From assembly GCA_937954195.1 (NCBI GenBank), contig CALFYR010000221.1:1-13594 (forward strand): a stretch of DNA of 13,594 bases. Reading direction: 5' to 3'. Within the stretch, counting starts at the first letter, position 1; each line of letters begins with the position of its first letter. Below the pieces are notes generated by a model. The model searched no databases. It saw nothing but the letters and a program-made list of their open reading frames with translations, and was not told where the DNA came from. This stretch comes from an uncultured Dehalococcoidia bacterium (GTDB lineage Bacteria; Chloroflexota; Dehalococcoidia; Tepidiformales; Tepidiformaceae). Shown here one piece after another: positions 1 to 6,512 of the stretch. The position numbers and the translations under genes are program-made.

Positions 1-302
1 AGCAGCTCGGCGATCGATCGGCCCTCGCGGGAGCGGACCGCTGCCTCGTTCCAGTCGTCGATATCGAACGGCTGCGGATACGGGGTATCCGGAGGCGGCG
101 CCTGCTGGCCCACCTGGGCGGCGAACGCGAAGGCGATCAGCGCGTCGATGGTACAGAGGTGCGCGATGTAGTCTTTCACCGTCCAGTGGGAGTTCGGGAT
201 CTTCGTGCCGAGTTCATCGGGATCGAGGTCGTTGCAAAGGTTCTCGAACTGGACGCGGTGACGCGCCATTTCGTCGACCACGAGGCGAGCGCGTGGGTTC
301 AT
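1..302 (-). CDS. DinB-like / maleylpyruvate isomerase N-domain-like protein (3' end outside window)
   Basis: Only the first 100 codons are present; the gene runs off the left edge. Reading leftward from an ATG at 302, the protein begins MNPRARLVVDEMARHRVQFE and carries NSHWTVKDYIAHLCTID at about residues 37-53. This W-x-V-x-D-x-x-x-H-L signature is typical of the DinB / mycothiol-dependent maleylpyruvate isomerase four-helix bundle, in which the His (H48 here) is the first metal ligand. The start is well supported: GGAGG lies four bases upstream of the ATG. Members of this superfamily are metal-binding, often thiol-dependent transferases or proteins of unknown role, so no substrate is assigned. 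The gene is divergent from the amidohydrolase cluster, with a 98-base shared intergenic region. Family assignment is moderate because the remaining metal ligands are not visible. Confidence 0.7.
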   Translation of the reverse strand, partial: MNPRARLVVDEMARHRVQFENLCNDLDPDELGTKIPNSHWTVKDYIAHLCTIDALIAFAFAAQVGQQAPPPDTPYPQPFDIDDWNEAAVRSREGRSIAEL

Positions 303-362
303 GGGTCCTCCAGAAGATAGAACGGCGGGATGGTACTGGATGACCGGCCAGTCTGCTTGTGG

Positions 363-392
363 TTGCCTCGCCGGGCGCGCGCCCGTGACAAT
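363..392 (+). promoter_or_regulatory. Putative promoter with 14-base palindrome in its spacer
   Basis: A TTGCCT (363-368) and a GACAAT (387-392) are separated by 18 bases, each matching four of six bases of a sigma-70 consensus. The predicted transcription start falls at about the GTG start codon at 401, so a leaderless mRNA is possible. A perfect 14-base palindrome, CGGGCGCGCGCCCG at 372-385, fills most of the spacer and could be an operator. The intergenic stretch 303-400 shows nothing else beyond the ribosome binding site of the leftward gene. This is inference from motif spacing only. Confidence 0.35.
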
Positions 393-400
393 GTGAGCCC

Positions 401-1651
401 GTGACCACACCAGCGCCCACCAACGACCGCCCCCTTCTGCTGACCGGCGGCTCCATCTTCGATGACGAGACACGAACCTTCCGAGCCCAACTAGAGGTGT
501 TGTGCCGCGACGGTAGGATCGCGTGGTTGAGCGCCAACAACAGCGAGGTGCCGGAAGGCACACGAACGCTGAATTGCAGCGGCAAGTTCATCATCCCCGG
601 GCTTATCGATTGCCATGTACACATCACGGGGAGCGGTGACCCAACGGAACTGAACGCGGCCAACGCCGCTTCCCTGCCGCTCCGCTCATGGAGAGCCGCC
701 CAGTACGCCGAGGCCACCCTCATGGCCGGATTTACCACCGTGCGCGACCTTGGCGCGGCCGACCGGCTCAACATCGACCTCGCCAGGGCCGTGGATAACG
801 GCGTCCTGGTCGGCCCGCGAATCCTTGCGGCCGGCCTCGGGATCACCATGAGAGGCGGGCACGGCCATGGCTTCCTGGCGCGGGAGGCCGATGGACCTGA
901 CGAGGTCCGCAAGGCGGTCCGGGAACAGCTCCGTGCCGGCGCTACGGCGATCAAGCTCTTCGCCAGCGGCGGCGTGATGACACCCGGCGTCGATCCACGG
1001 TCGCCGAGCTTCACCGAAGAGGAGCTTCGGGCGGGCGTGGAAGAGGCGCACAAGGCGTTCCGGGTGGTCGGCGCGCACGCACAGGCGACGGACGGGATAA
1101 AGAACGCGATCCGCGCCGGCGTGGATTCCATCGAACACGGCGTGTGGCTCGATGAGGAAGCCATCGGGTTGATGCTCGAACGCGGCACCTACCTTGTGGC
1201 GACGCTGACTGCCCCGTGGCAAATCGCGCACTGCGGGATTGCGGCGGGCATCCCGCCGTTCATGGTGGAAAAGGGCTGGCAGGTGCTTGAGTCACACGAA
1301 GAGAGCTTCCGGAATGCCATGAAAGCCGGCGTGAACCTGGCGATGGGCACCGACCAGGGGACGCCCGTGAACAAGCCGGGCGAGAACGCGCAGGAGATCC
1401 TGCGGATCGCTCGTCTCGGGCTTTCGAACAGCGCGGCACTGCTGGCGGCCACAGCGTGGGCGGCGGACCTGCTTCGCCTGCAGGACGAGGTCGGGCGGAT
1501 TCGCGCGGCGCTTGCGGCTGACCTGTTGGTGCTTGATCGTGACCCTATTGAGGACCTGACCGTCTTCACCGAACAACCAGCCATCCGGGCGGTGATACAG
1601 GCGGGCAGGGTTGTCCGCACTGACCTTGCCCGTATCGAGGAAACAGCATGA
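401..1651 (+). CDS. Amidohydrolase family metal-dependent hydrolase (imidazolonepropionase / Xaa-Pro dipeptidase-like)
   Basis: The 416-residue protein has the full binuclear amidohydrolase ligand set in order: H72 and H74 in LIDCHVHITG, a candidate carboxylated lysine K185 in ATAIKLFASGG, H226 in GAHAQA, H246 in SIEHGVWL and D318 in MGTDQG. The TIM barrel is flanked by the N-terminal strands and a C-terminal piece ending LAADLLVLDRDPIEDL, which form the usual small beta-sandwich. The MRGGHGHG stretch (150-157) is typical of the Xaa-Arg/Xaa-Pro dipeptidase-like and imidazolonepropionase-like subgroup, so hydrolysis of a dipeptide or N-acyl amino acid is most likely. The substrate cannot be read from sequence. 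The GTG at 401 is the only usable start, because an in-frame TGA sits at 386-388. No Shine-Dalgarno is evident. The stop overlaps the next gene as ATGA. Expected to be cytoplasmic, since no signal peptide is seen. Confidence 0.9.
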   Translation: MTTPAPTNDRPLLLTGGSIFDDETRTFRAQLEVLCRDGRIAWLSANNSEVPEGTRTLNCSGKFIIPGLIDCHVHITGSGDPTELNAANAASLPLRSWRAAQYAEATLMAGFTTVRDLGAADRLNIDLARAVDNGVLVGPRILAAGLGITMRGGHGHGFLAREADGPDEVRKAVREQLRAGATAIKLFASGGVMTPGVDPRSPSFTEEELRAGVEEAHKAFRVVGAHAQATDGIKNAIRAGVDSIEHGVWLDEEAIGLMLERGTYLVATLTAPWQIAHCGIAAGIPPFMVEKGWQVLESHEESFRNAMKAGVNLAMGTDQGTPVNKPGENAQEILRIARLGLSNSAALLAATAWAADLLRLQDEVGRIRAALAADLLVLDRDPIEDLTVFTEQPAIRAVIQAGRVVRTDLARIEETA

Positions 1652-2409
1652 GCCAACTTCAGAAGACCATCTCTCGACTCCAGCGGCGGGAGGGCCCGGG
1701 AATCGGGTTCGCCCGCGTCCACCGGGACCAGCCGAAAGCAATGGCGCTGGTGGCAACGGTCGGGAGCGCCGACGAAGCGACGAAGGCGCTCGGGGCCGGC
1801 GCCGACGCGGTGCTGTTCCAGGCCGGGAGCGCTTCAATTGCGGCATCCGCGATGAAGGACATCACCGGCGACCGAGTGGCCGCCGGGGTAGCGCTGCCGG
1901 TACTGAGCGTGAAGGATGCCGAAGCGCTGGCGGAAGCCGGGTGCGACTTCGTGGTGAGCCCGCTGGAAACGACCGACTCCGCGGCGGTCGATACGGAACG
2001 GATGGGCCACCTGGTCAACGTATCCGAGAACATGGAAGACAACACGCTGCGATCGCTCGGGCCGCTCGGACTTGATGCGCTCTTCGTGCAGCGGCCGGCC
2101 GGTTCGATGAAGCTCGGTGAGCAGCTCGGATTGGTTCGGCTGGCCTCGTTCTCCGGTACCGGGCTGATGGTGACCGTCCCGAACGGGATAGACGTTGCCG
2201 ACCTGCGGGTTCTGCGCGATTCCGGCGTGGTTGCGGTGGTCGCGGCGGCGGGCGCGTCGCCGGACGACCTCAAGGGCATCGCGGAGCGGTTGCAGGCGGT
2301 TCCGCCGCCTCGCAAGGGCAAGCGCGAAGGGAACGACATCGCGATCGTCCCGTCTTCGCGCGGCGGTGGCGAGCACGAACACGATGACGACGGCGGCGAC
2401 GACGAGTAG
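1648..2409 (+). CDS. Unknown beta/alpha-repeat protein with acidic His/Asp C-terminal tail
   Basis: I do not recognise a specific family. The 253-residue protein alternates short hydrophobic strands and helices (MALVATV 32-38, ADAVLFQAG 52-60, CDFVVSPLE 99-107, LDALFVQRP 142-150, GLMVTVPNG 172-180, VVAVVAAAG 194-202). GAGADAV and EAGCDFV turns between them look like a (beta/alpha)8 barrel of the aldolase or phosphate-binding kind. No complete catalytic motif is visible. After about residue 220 the sequence turns basic (PPPRKGKREG) and ends in a tail of His, Asp, Glu and Gly (EHEHDDDGGDDE) that could bind a metal or simply be disordered. Its ATG overlaps the amidohydrolase stop by four bases, and its tail-coding DNA contains the likely mutY start, so all three genes are probably translated from one message. 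Confidence 0.8.
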   Translation: MSQLQKTISRLQRREGPGIGFARVHRDQPKAMALVATVGSADEATKALGAGADAVLFQAGSASIAASAMKDITGDRVAAGVALPVLSVKDAEALAEAGCDFVVSPLETTDSAAVDTERMGHLVNVSENMEDNTLRSLGPLGLDALFVQRPAGSMKLGEQLGLVRLASFSGTGLMVTVPNGIDVADLRVLRDSGVVAVVAAAGASPDDLKGIAERLQAVPPPRKGKREGNDIAIVPSSRGGGEHEHDDDGGDDE

Positions 2410-3286
2410 CCGGCAATCGTTCAACGCGGCCGGGTTCCGCCGGGAGTTGATGCGGTGGTACCGCGCAGTTGGCCGGCACGAGCTGCCCTGGCGGCTAACG
2501 CGCGACCCCTACGCGGTGCTGGTTTCCGAAGTGATGCTCCAGCAGACGCAAGTTGCCCGTGTGCTGCCCTATTACCAGGAGTGGCTGGAGCGCTGGCCGA
2601 CGTTCGATGCGCTCGCGCAGGCGAGCGCCGCAGAGGTTATCCGGGCCTGGCGGGGGCTGGGATACAACCGCCGAGGCCTGAACCTCCACAGGCTCGCGAC
2701 GGTTGTCGCCAACGAACACGGCGGCCAGATACCGGCCGACCGTGCGGCTCTGCGCGGATTGCCAGGGATCGGGCCGTACACCGCATCGGCGCTGCTCTCG
2801 TTTGCGTTCGAACAGCCGGTGCCGGTTGCCGACACGAACATCGCGCGGGTGGCGGCCCGGGCGGTGCTGGGAGCGGCCAACCAGCGCGAACTGCCGCCCG
2901 GACCACTCGCTGAGGCGCTCGCGTGCCTGCTGCCGCGGCGGGAGGTGCGCGACCACAACCTCGCGATGATGGACCTCGGGGCGATGGTGTGCGGTGCCCG
3001 CACACCCGTGTGCGGCTCATGTCCGGTGGCGTCACACTGCGCCTGGCTGGCATCCGGCAAACCGGAAAGCACGCTGCGCCGCGCGCCGGCTCCGAAGTTC
3101 GAATCCACAGCGCGGTTTGCACGGGGCCGGATTATCGACGCTCTCCGCGAGGCTCCAGCCACGGCGGCGGAGCTCGCGGCGAACCTGCCAGCGCGGCACA
3201 GGGGCACGGTAGCTACGTACCTCAGCAGCCTCGAAAGGGACGGACTGGTGGTCCGTGACGGGGAAGCGTGGCGCCTGCCTGTCTGA
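2384..3286 (+). CDS. mutY: A/G-specific adenine DNA glycosylase MutY
   Basis: Removes adenine mispaired with 8-oxoguanine or G, the second line of the GO repair system. The 300-residue protein has the catalytic Glu E49 in VSEVMLQQTQ, the helix-hairpin-helix LPGIGPYTASALL (126-138), the catalytic Asp D150 in VADTNIARV, and a 4Fe-4S loop C203-x6-C210-x2-C213-x5-C219. The start at 2384 is chosen because the following segment (FRRELMRWYRAVGRHELPW) aligns with the E. coli MutY N-terminus; ATG 2450 would remove part of it, and ATG 2195 would overlap the preceding gene by over 200 bases. This start still overlaps that gene by 26 bases. After the cluster only about 80 residues remain. They look like a winged helix (ARGRIIDALREAPATAAELA, then TVATYLSSLERDGLVVRDGE), as in actinobacterial MutY, rather than the NUDIX-like 8-oxoG recognition domain of E. 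coli MutY. The stop directly abuts the convergent crotonase stop. Confidence 0.95.
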   Translation: MTTAATTSSRQSFNAAGFRRELMRWYRAVGRHELPWRLTRDPYAVLVSEVMLQQTQVARVLPYYQEWLERWPTFDALAQASAAEVIRAWRGLGYNRRGLNLHRLATVVANEHGGQIPADRAALRGLPGIGPYTASALLSFAFEQPVPVADTNIARVAARAVLGAANQRELPPGPLAEALACLLPRREVRDHNLAMMDLGAMVCGARTPVCGSCPVASHCAWLASGKPESTLRRAPAPKFESTARFARGRIIDALREAPATAAELAANLPARHRGTVATYLSSLERDGLVVRDGEAWRLPV

Positions 3287-4078
3287 CTATCTGCCTTGCC
3301 AGTTCGGCGCGCGCTTTTCGGCGAAGGCCCGCGGGCCCTCGACGGCGTCTTCGCTTGTTCGACGGCGGGTTTCCCATTCGTAGCGCTCGGCGCCGGCTTC
3401 GGGAAGCGGCAGCGCGAGCCCGCGCATGGCGGCTTCCTTGGTCGCGCGGACGCTGAGCGGCGCGCAGCGCAGGATATCGTTGACCCAGGAATCGACGGCT
3501 TCATCGAGATCAGCGAGGGGGACCACTTCGTTGACGACGCCGAGTTCGTAGGCACGGCTGGCGGAGATGTGGCGACCGGTGAGCATGAACCCCATCGCCT
3601 GCTTGAGCGGGATCTGGCGCGGGAGCCGGTGGACACCCATAGCGCCAGCGATCAGGCCGCGGCGAGGTTCGGGAAGGCCAACTTCGGCATGGTCGGCGGC
3701 GACGATGATGTCACAGGCCAGCGCCATTTCGAATCCGCCGCCCAGGGCGAAGCCGTTGACGCGGGCAATCAGGGGTTTAAAGAGGTCGTAGCGGCTGGTG
3801 AGCCCGCCAAAGCCGCTGGCGGGGAATGCAAGATTCGGGCGCTGCTCTCGCGGGAGGCGAGACATTTCGGCCGTGTACTTCAGATCGTTTCCGGCGGAGA
3901 AGGCGCGTTCGCCTTCACCGGTGAGGACGCCTACCCATGCGTCATCGTCGGCCGCGAACTGGTTCCATGCCTCATGGAGTTCCATGCTGGCGGGCGCGTG
4001 AAGGGCATTCATCACCTCGGGGCGGGTGATCGTGACGGTGACGACGTGGCCCTTCTTCTCGTAGCGGCAGAACTCCAT
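3287..4078 (-). CDS. Enoyl-CoA hydratase/isomerase (crotonase), CaiD-like
   Basis: A 263-residue crotonase-fold enzyme acting on CoA thioesters. It contains FSAGNDLK (60-67, CoA pocket/oxyanion loop), VNGFALGGGFEMALACD (107-123, second oxyanion Gly plus acid E117), and GLPEPRRGL (134-142, with E137). The two glutamates are 20 residues apart, as in E. coli CaiD (E111/E131). The C-terminus (EDAVEGPRAFAEKRAPNWQGR, 243-263) is also close to that of CaiD, so hydration/dehydration of an enoyl-CoA is likely. Carnitine as substrate is not supported, since no other cai gene is nearby. The start at 4078 is set by a strong GGAGGAG eight bases upstream; the reading frame stays open further upstream, but that part is not crotonase-like. 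It is the last gene of the leftward operon. Its TAG occupies 3287-3289, with zero bases between it and the mutY stop. Confidence 0.93.
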   Translation of the reverse strand: MEFCRYEKKGHVVTVTITRPEVMNALHAPASMELHEAWNQFAADDDAWVGVLTGEGERAFSAGNDLKYTAEMSRLPREQRPNLAFPASGFGGLTSRYDLFKPLIARVNGFALGGGFEMALACDIIVAADHAEVGLPEPRRGLIAGAMGVHRLPRQIPLKQAMGFMLTGRHISASRAYELGVVNEVVPLADLDEAVDSWVNDILRCAPLSVRATKEAAMRGLALPLPEAGAERYEWETRRRTSEDAVEGPRAFAEKRAPNWQGR

Positions 4079-4139
4079 GGTGCGAACTCCTCCAGAAAGC
4101 TGTGGCGGAATCCTAGAGGAGCCAACCCTGAGACGCGAC

Positions 4140-4907
4140 CTAGTCGAGAGAACCCACAGCCTCAATGACGGCATGCATGACTTCGCGTTCGCGTTCGCGC
4201 ATGAACTTCCGGTGGTCACCATGGAGGCCGTCGGCGAGGCTGTGCTCTTCGGAAACCAGGTCATCGATGCGAACGAGCGCGGCCGCGCGGTGGACGCCGA
4301 GGCTCTTGGCGACGGCAAAGGTCGCGGCGGTTTCCATATCCACGCCGTGATAGCCGTGGCGGGACCAGTCGGCGATGACATCGCGGGACTCCGCGAGGAG
4401 CGCGGGCGTGGAAAAGATGGCGTGTTCGTGGACGGTGGCGCCACGATCTCGGACAGCCGCGGCAATAGCCGAAGCGAGCTCTGGGGTGGCGTCGGCGAGA
4501 ATGCCTTTCGGCAAGTACCAGTCCGAGACGCCATCCTGCCGTTCGGCGTGCCGCGGGACTACCACATCGCCAAGCGCGGTGCCGGGCTGCAACGCTCCGT
4601 ACCAGCCAAGCTGGACAATCGCGGGGATTCCCGCGGCGGCCCAGGTGTGGGCGTGAAAGGCCGCCATCGGGCCGCCGAAGCTCGCCGCGAGGGCCACCTG
4701 CACTCCGGCGTGGTGGCCCAGGTAGTACGGGAGCCCGCTGGCGCTCAGTTCGCTTCGCGAGAACTCGGCGTCCTGGAGGTAGCCGGCGAAGCGCTTTGCG
4801 CCTTCGTGGACATCGAGCACCCCGAGCAGCAGCAGTACACGCGGCATGCGGCCGTGGTCGAGATTCAGCATGCGCAGGTGGTCATCGCGGCCAAGCTCTT
4901 TGTACAT
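4140..4907 (-). CDS. Nucleoside phosphorylase (PNP/uridine phosphorylase family)
   Basis: The 255-residue protein has the PNP_UDP_1 layout. MPRVLLLLGVLDV (21-33) looks like the first core strand, ASFGGPMAAFHAHTWAAAG (75-93) the phosphate/ribose loop, LGWYGALQPGTALGDVVVP (100-118) the central G-x-x-G-x-L-x-x-G-x-x-x-GDVV signature, and YHGVDMETAATFAVAKSLGV (186-205) the ribose-binding Glu motif with E192. RIDDLVSE (213-220) takes the place of the SDN/SDH base-contact motif. The family splits nucleosides with phosphate to free base and ribose-1-phosphate in salvage; base specificity cannot be read here. The residue before the central G-W-Y-G and the Asp-Asp at 215-216 are unlike classical DeoD or Udp, so an unusual nucleoside is possible. 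The start at 4907 lacks a clear Shine-Dalgarno; an internal ATG at codon 13 is an alternative. It begins 18 bases after the upstream membrane-protein stop and is probably cotranscribed. Confidence 0.87.
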   Translation of the reverse strand: MYKELGRDDHLRMLNLDHGRMPRVLLLLGVLDVHEGAKRFAGYLQDAEFSRSELSASGLPYYLGHHAGVQVALAASFGGPMAAFHAHTWAAAGIPAIVQLGWYGALQPGTALGDVVVPRHAERQDGVSDWYLPKGILADATPELASAIAAAVRDRGATVHEHAIFSTPALLAESRDVIADWSRHGYHGVDMETAATFAVAKSLGVHRAAALVRIDDLVSEEHSLADGLHGDHRKFMREREREVMHAVIEAVGSLD

Positions 4908-4925
4908 GGCGGGAACGTACCGCTG

Positions 4926-5828
4926 CTATTCGTGAGGCGCCAGCGCGGCCTCGTCCTCGTACATCGCGGGGTCAGAATCGGGTTCGGGGTAGTCCCGTGC
5001 GGGCATGACGCGGCCTTCGACGAGCGAAAGCACCATTCCCGCCGCTGCCATGGTGAGGCCGGCGACAAACACGACCCCGAAATTGCGGAACGGGACGCGG
5101 ATGCCGGCGCGCGTGATTTCGCGAAGGTCGCTGACAAAAACATCGTCGCCGCCAAGCTGGCCGACGACCCACGAGAAGAAGGCGAACAGGACGATGCCGG
5201 GAAGCGCCCCGGCGGCTGTTGCGAAACCAAGGCCTCGCAGGCGACCCCAGCCGTTGGATGAGACGACGAACAGGACCCCGAGGGCCGACGTGGTGATGGC
5301 GAAGACAAACGCCCCCAGTGTGGCGCGGTCGTAGGTCGTTTCCGATACCTGGGCGACGGCGAATTCGAGCAGGCCCTCGGAAGAGAGCCGGTTGAGGCTC
5401 TGCTCGCCGGTGGTGTCGAAGGCGTCGATTCCCTCGACATACACAATGGCGGCCGAGCGCTTCAGGACGCGGTCGATCAGTTCTGCATCGGAGAGTTCGA
5501 GTTCGTCGCGGTCGATGGCGACAGCGAGGGGATAGCCGGGGAGCAGAAAGACCTGGTCTTCCGATTGCTCGGCCGCCGCACGTAGAAGGGGAGCTTCGTC
5601 TTCCGCCAGGCGATCGATGTCGGTGAGAACGGCGATGCCTGATTCGAGCATCAGCGTGGCGTTGGCGGGCTCGGTGACCTGCCGTGCGCTGAGGCAGAGG
5701 ATCAGGAGAAAGAGGCTGACGGCGAAGAGCGCACCAAGGAGCGAACGGCGGCCATCGCCGCTGGTGGCTTCGCCATACATGCGTTCGCGTAGTTCTTCCC
5801 GGTGGAATTCGTCGCGGCGGTTCACCAC
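4926..5828 (-). CDS. Unknown four-helix membrane protein with an extracytoplasmic domain
   Basis: I do not recognise a family. The 300-residue protein has a basic N-terminus (MVNRRDEFHREELRERMYGE), one hydrophobic helix at about 29-47 (SLLGALFAVSLFLLILCLS), and an Asp/Glu-rich domain of about 120 residues (50-170). Three further helices follow at about 171-190, 203-224 and 250-270, and the C-terminal tail is acidic (PEPDSDPAMYEDE). By the positive-inside rule the N-terminus should be cytoplasmic, the 50-170 domain outside and the C-terminus inside. The start codon is a GTG; two in-frame GTGs are adjacent at 5828 and 5825, and neither has a good Shine-Dalgarno. The gene begins only seven bases after the RDD-family stop, so the two membrane proteins are almost certainly cotranscribed and may act together. 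No catalytic motif is evident. Confidence 0.82.
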   Translation of the reverse strand: MVNRRDEFHREELRERMYGEATSGDGRRSLLGALFAVSLFLLILCLSARQVTEPANATLMLESGIAVLTDIDRLAEDEAPLLRAAAEQSEDQVFLLPGYPLAVAIDRDELELSDAELIDRVLKRSAAIVYVEGIDAFDTTGEQSLNRLSSEGLLEFAVAQVSETTYDRATLGAFVFAITTSALGVLFVVSSNGWGRLRGLGFATAAGALPGIVLFAFFSWVVGQLGGDDVFVSDLREITRAGIRVPFRNFGVVFVAGLTMAAAGMVLSLVEGRVMPARDYPEPDSDPAMYEDEAALAPHE

Positions 5829-5835
5829 AGGAACG

Positions 5836-6414
5836 CTACACCAGCCGGACGACTATCGTCCCGGCGATGCGGTCGTGGAGGGTGCGGCGATGACGATCGA
5901 ACGCGGCCCAAAGGAAGCCGAGACTGGCAAGGATGAATGCGGCGGCAACGGCGGCCGCGGCGATCGCGGTGGATTCGCGGAAGGCGTAGGCGCCGAGGAT
6001 GCCGGCGGCGATGATCAGGACGTAGACGAGCTGACCGATCACCCTCGCGGCCGAGCCGAGGACCCCTAGCGGCCGGCCATCGGAGCGGATGACCATCAAT
6101 TGCATGACTGACGCCCCGACGGTTTGGCCTTTCCAGGCGAGGCCGATGAAGAAGTACAGCAACAAGGCGGGGGGAATGCAGCCAACGAAGACCCAAAACG
6201 TCGCGAGAGCCGTGTTCGAGGGCTCGATGCGTTCGAAATCCGATGAGATGAGGACGATGAGCGAGCCGATCGTGACGAGCATCGAAGCGATGATGAACAT
6301 CACGAGGACATCGAGTGCGCCGGCGGCGACGCGCGATTCGAAGGACGCGTAGTGAAGGCGGGTCGCAGGACGACCGCCGCTTTTCGACTTGGAGGCTGCC
6401 GCGCTCGCACTCAT
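5836..6414 (-). CDS. RDD family membrane protein
   Basis: The 192-residue protein has the RDD-domain pattern: an opening YASFESRVAAGALDVLVMF (22-40) with the Arg...Asp pair in the first helix (R28, D35), a second helix at about 75-93, a conserved WKGQTVGASVMQLMVIRSDGRPL loop (93-115), further helices around 122-145 and 150-171, and the closing FDRHRRTLHDRIAGTIVV (172-189) with the third conserved Asp (D182). RDD proteins are poorly understood; some act as ion antiporters or transport accessories. The first 20 residues are a Ser/Ala/Lys-rich cytoplasmic leader. The ATG at 6414 has no strong Shine-Dalgarno. A TAGACT box on the minus strand (6427-6432) would start the transcript only about five bases before it. 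It is the first gene of the leftward four-gene cluster and is divergent from the HExxH protein gene. Confidence 0.88.
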   Translation of the reverse strand: MSASAAASKSKSGGRPATRLHYASFESRVAAGALDVLVMFIIASMLVTIGSLIVLISSDFERIEPSNTALATFWVFVGCIPPALLLYFFIGLAWKGQTVGASVMQLMVIRSDGRPLGVLGSAARVIGQLVYVLIIAAGILGAYAFRESTAIAAAAVAAAFILASLGFLWAAFDRHRRTLHDRIAGTIVVRLV

Positions 6415-6426
6415 ACCGTTGGGAGC

Positions 6427-6432
6427 AGTCTA
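6427..6432 (-). promoter_or_regulatory. Putative -10 box for the RDD-led operon
   Basis: TAGACT read on the minus strand ends 12 bases before the ATG at 6414. With normal spacing the transcript would start about five bases before the start codon, giving an almost leaderless mRNA, which fits the missing Shine-Dalgarno. No convincing -35 element is visible. Motif and spacing only. Confidence 0.3.
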
Positions 6433-6500
6433 TCGCGTCGGAGGTAAGGGAATAGCGTGCGGGAGATGGGCGTTGACCGGTTCTTCGACTGGAGACGCGC

Positions 6501-6506
6501 TAGAGT
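6501..6506 (+). promoter_or_regulatory. Putative -10 box for leaderless transcription of the HExxH protein gene
   Basis: TAGAGT matches the TAnnnT -10 pattern and ends six bases before the GTG at 6513, the spacing expected when transcription starts at the start codon itself. An in-frame TAG at 6501-6503 excludes a longer protein. A TTGACC at 6473-6478 is too far upstream (22-base spacer) to be a normal -35. The divergent intergenic region 6415-6512 shows no other element beyond the box for the leftward operon. Confidence 0.35.
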
Positions 6507-6512
6507 GGGGAG

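Noticed and set aside
214..1188. A 324-codon minus-strand open frame across the amidohydrolase gene
   Set aside because: Ser/Arg/Pro-rich with no motif; the plus strand encodes a complete amidohydrolase ligand set there, and the DinB-like gene uses another frame at the left end.
2195..2383. Upstream in-frame ATG for mutY
   Set aside because: It would overlap the preceding gene by over 200 bases and add an Arg/Ser-rich leader with no MutY similarity.
4110..4115. A minus-strand TAGGAT before the crotonase gene as a separate promoter
   Set aside because: No -35 at a suitable distance and only one weak hexamer; insufficient to call a promoter.
4079..4534. Longer N-terminus for the crotonase
   Set aside because: The added residues are not crotonase-like, they cover the nucleoside phosphorylase gene, and a strong Shine-Dalgarno fixes the start at 4078.
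4077..5261. A 394-codon open frame on the plus strand with Gly/Val/Arg-rich protein
   Set aside because: It lies antisense to the nucleoside phosphorylase and the unknown membrane protein, both of which show family motifs or clear helices, and its composition is typical of a high-GC shadow frame.
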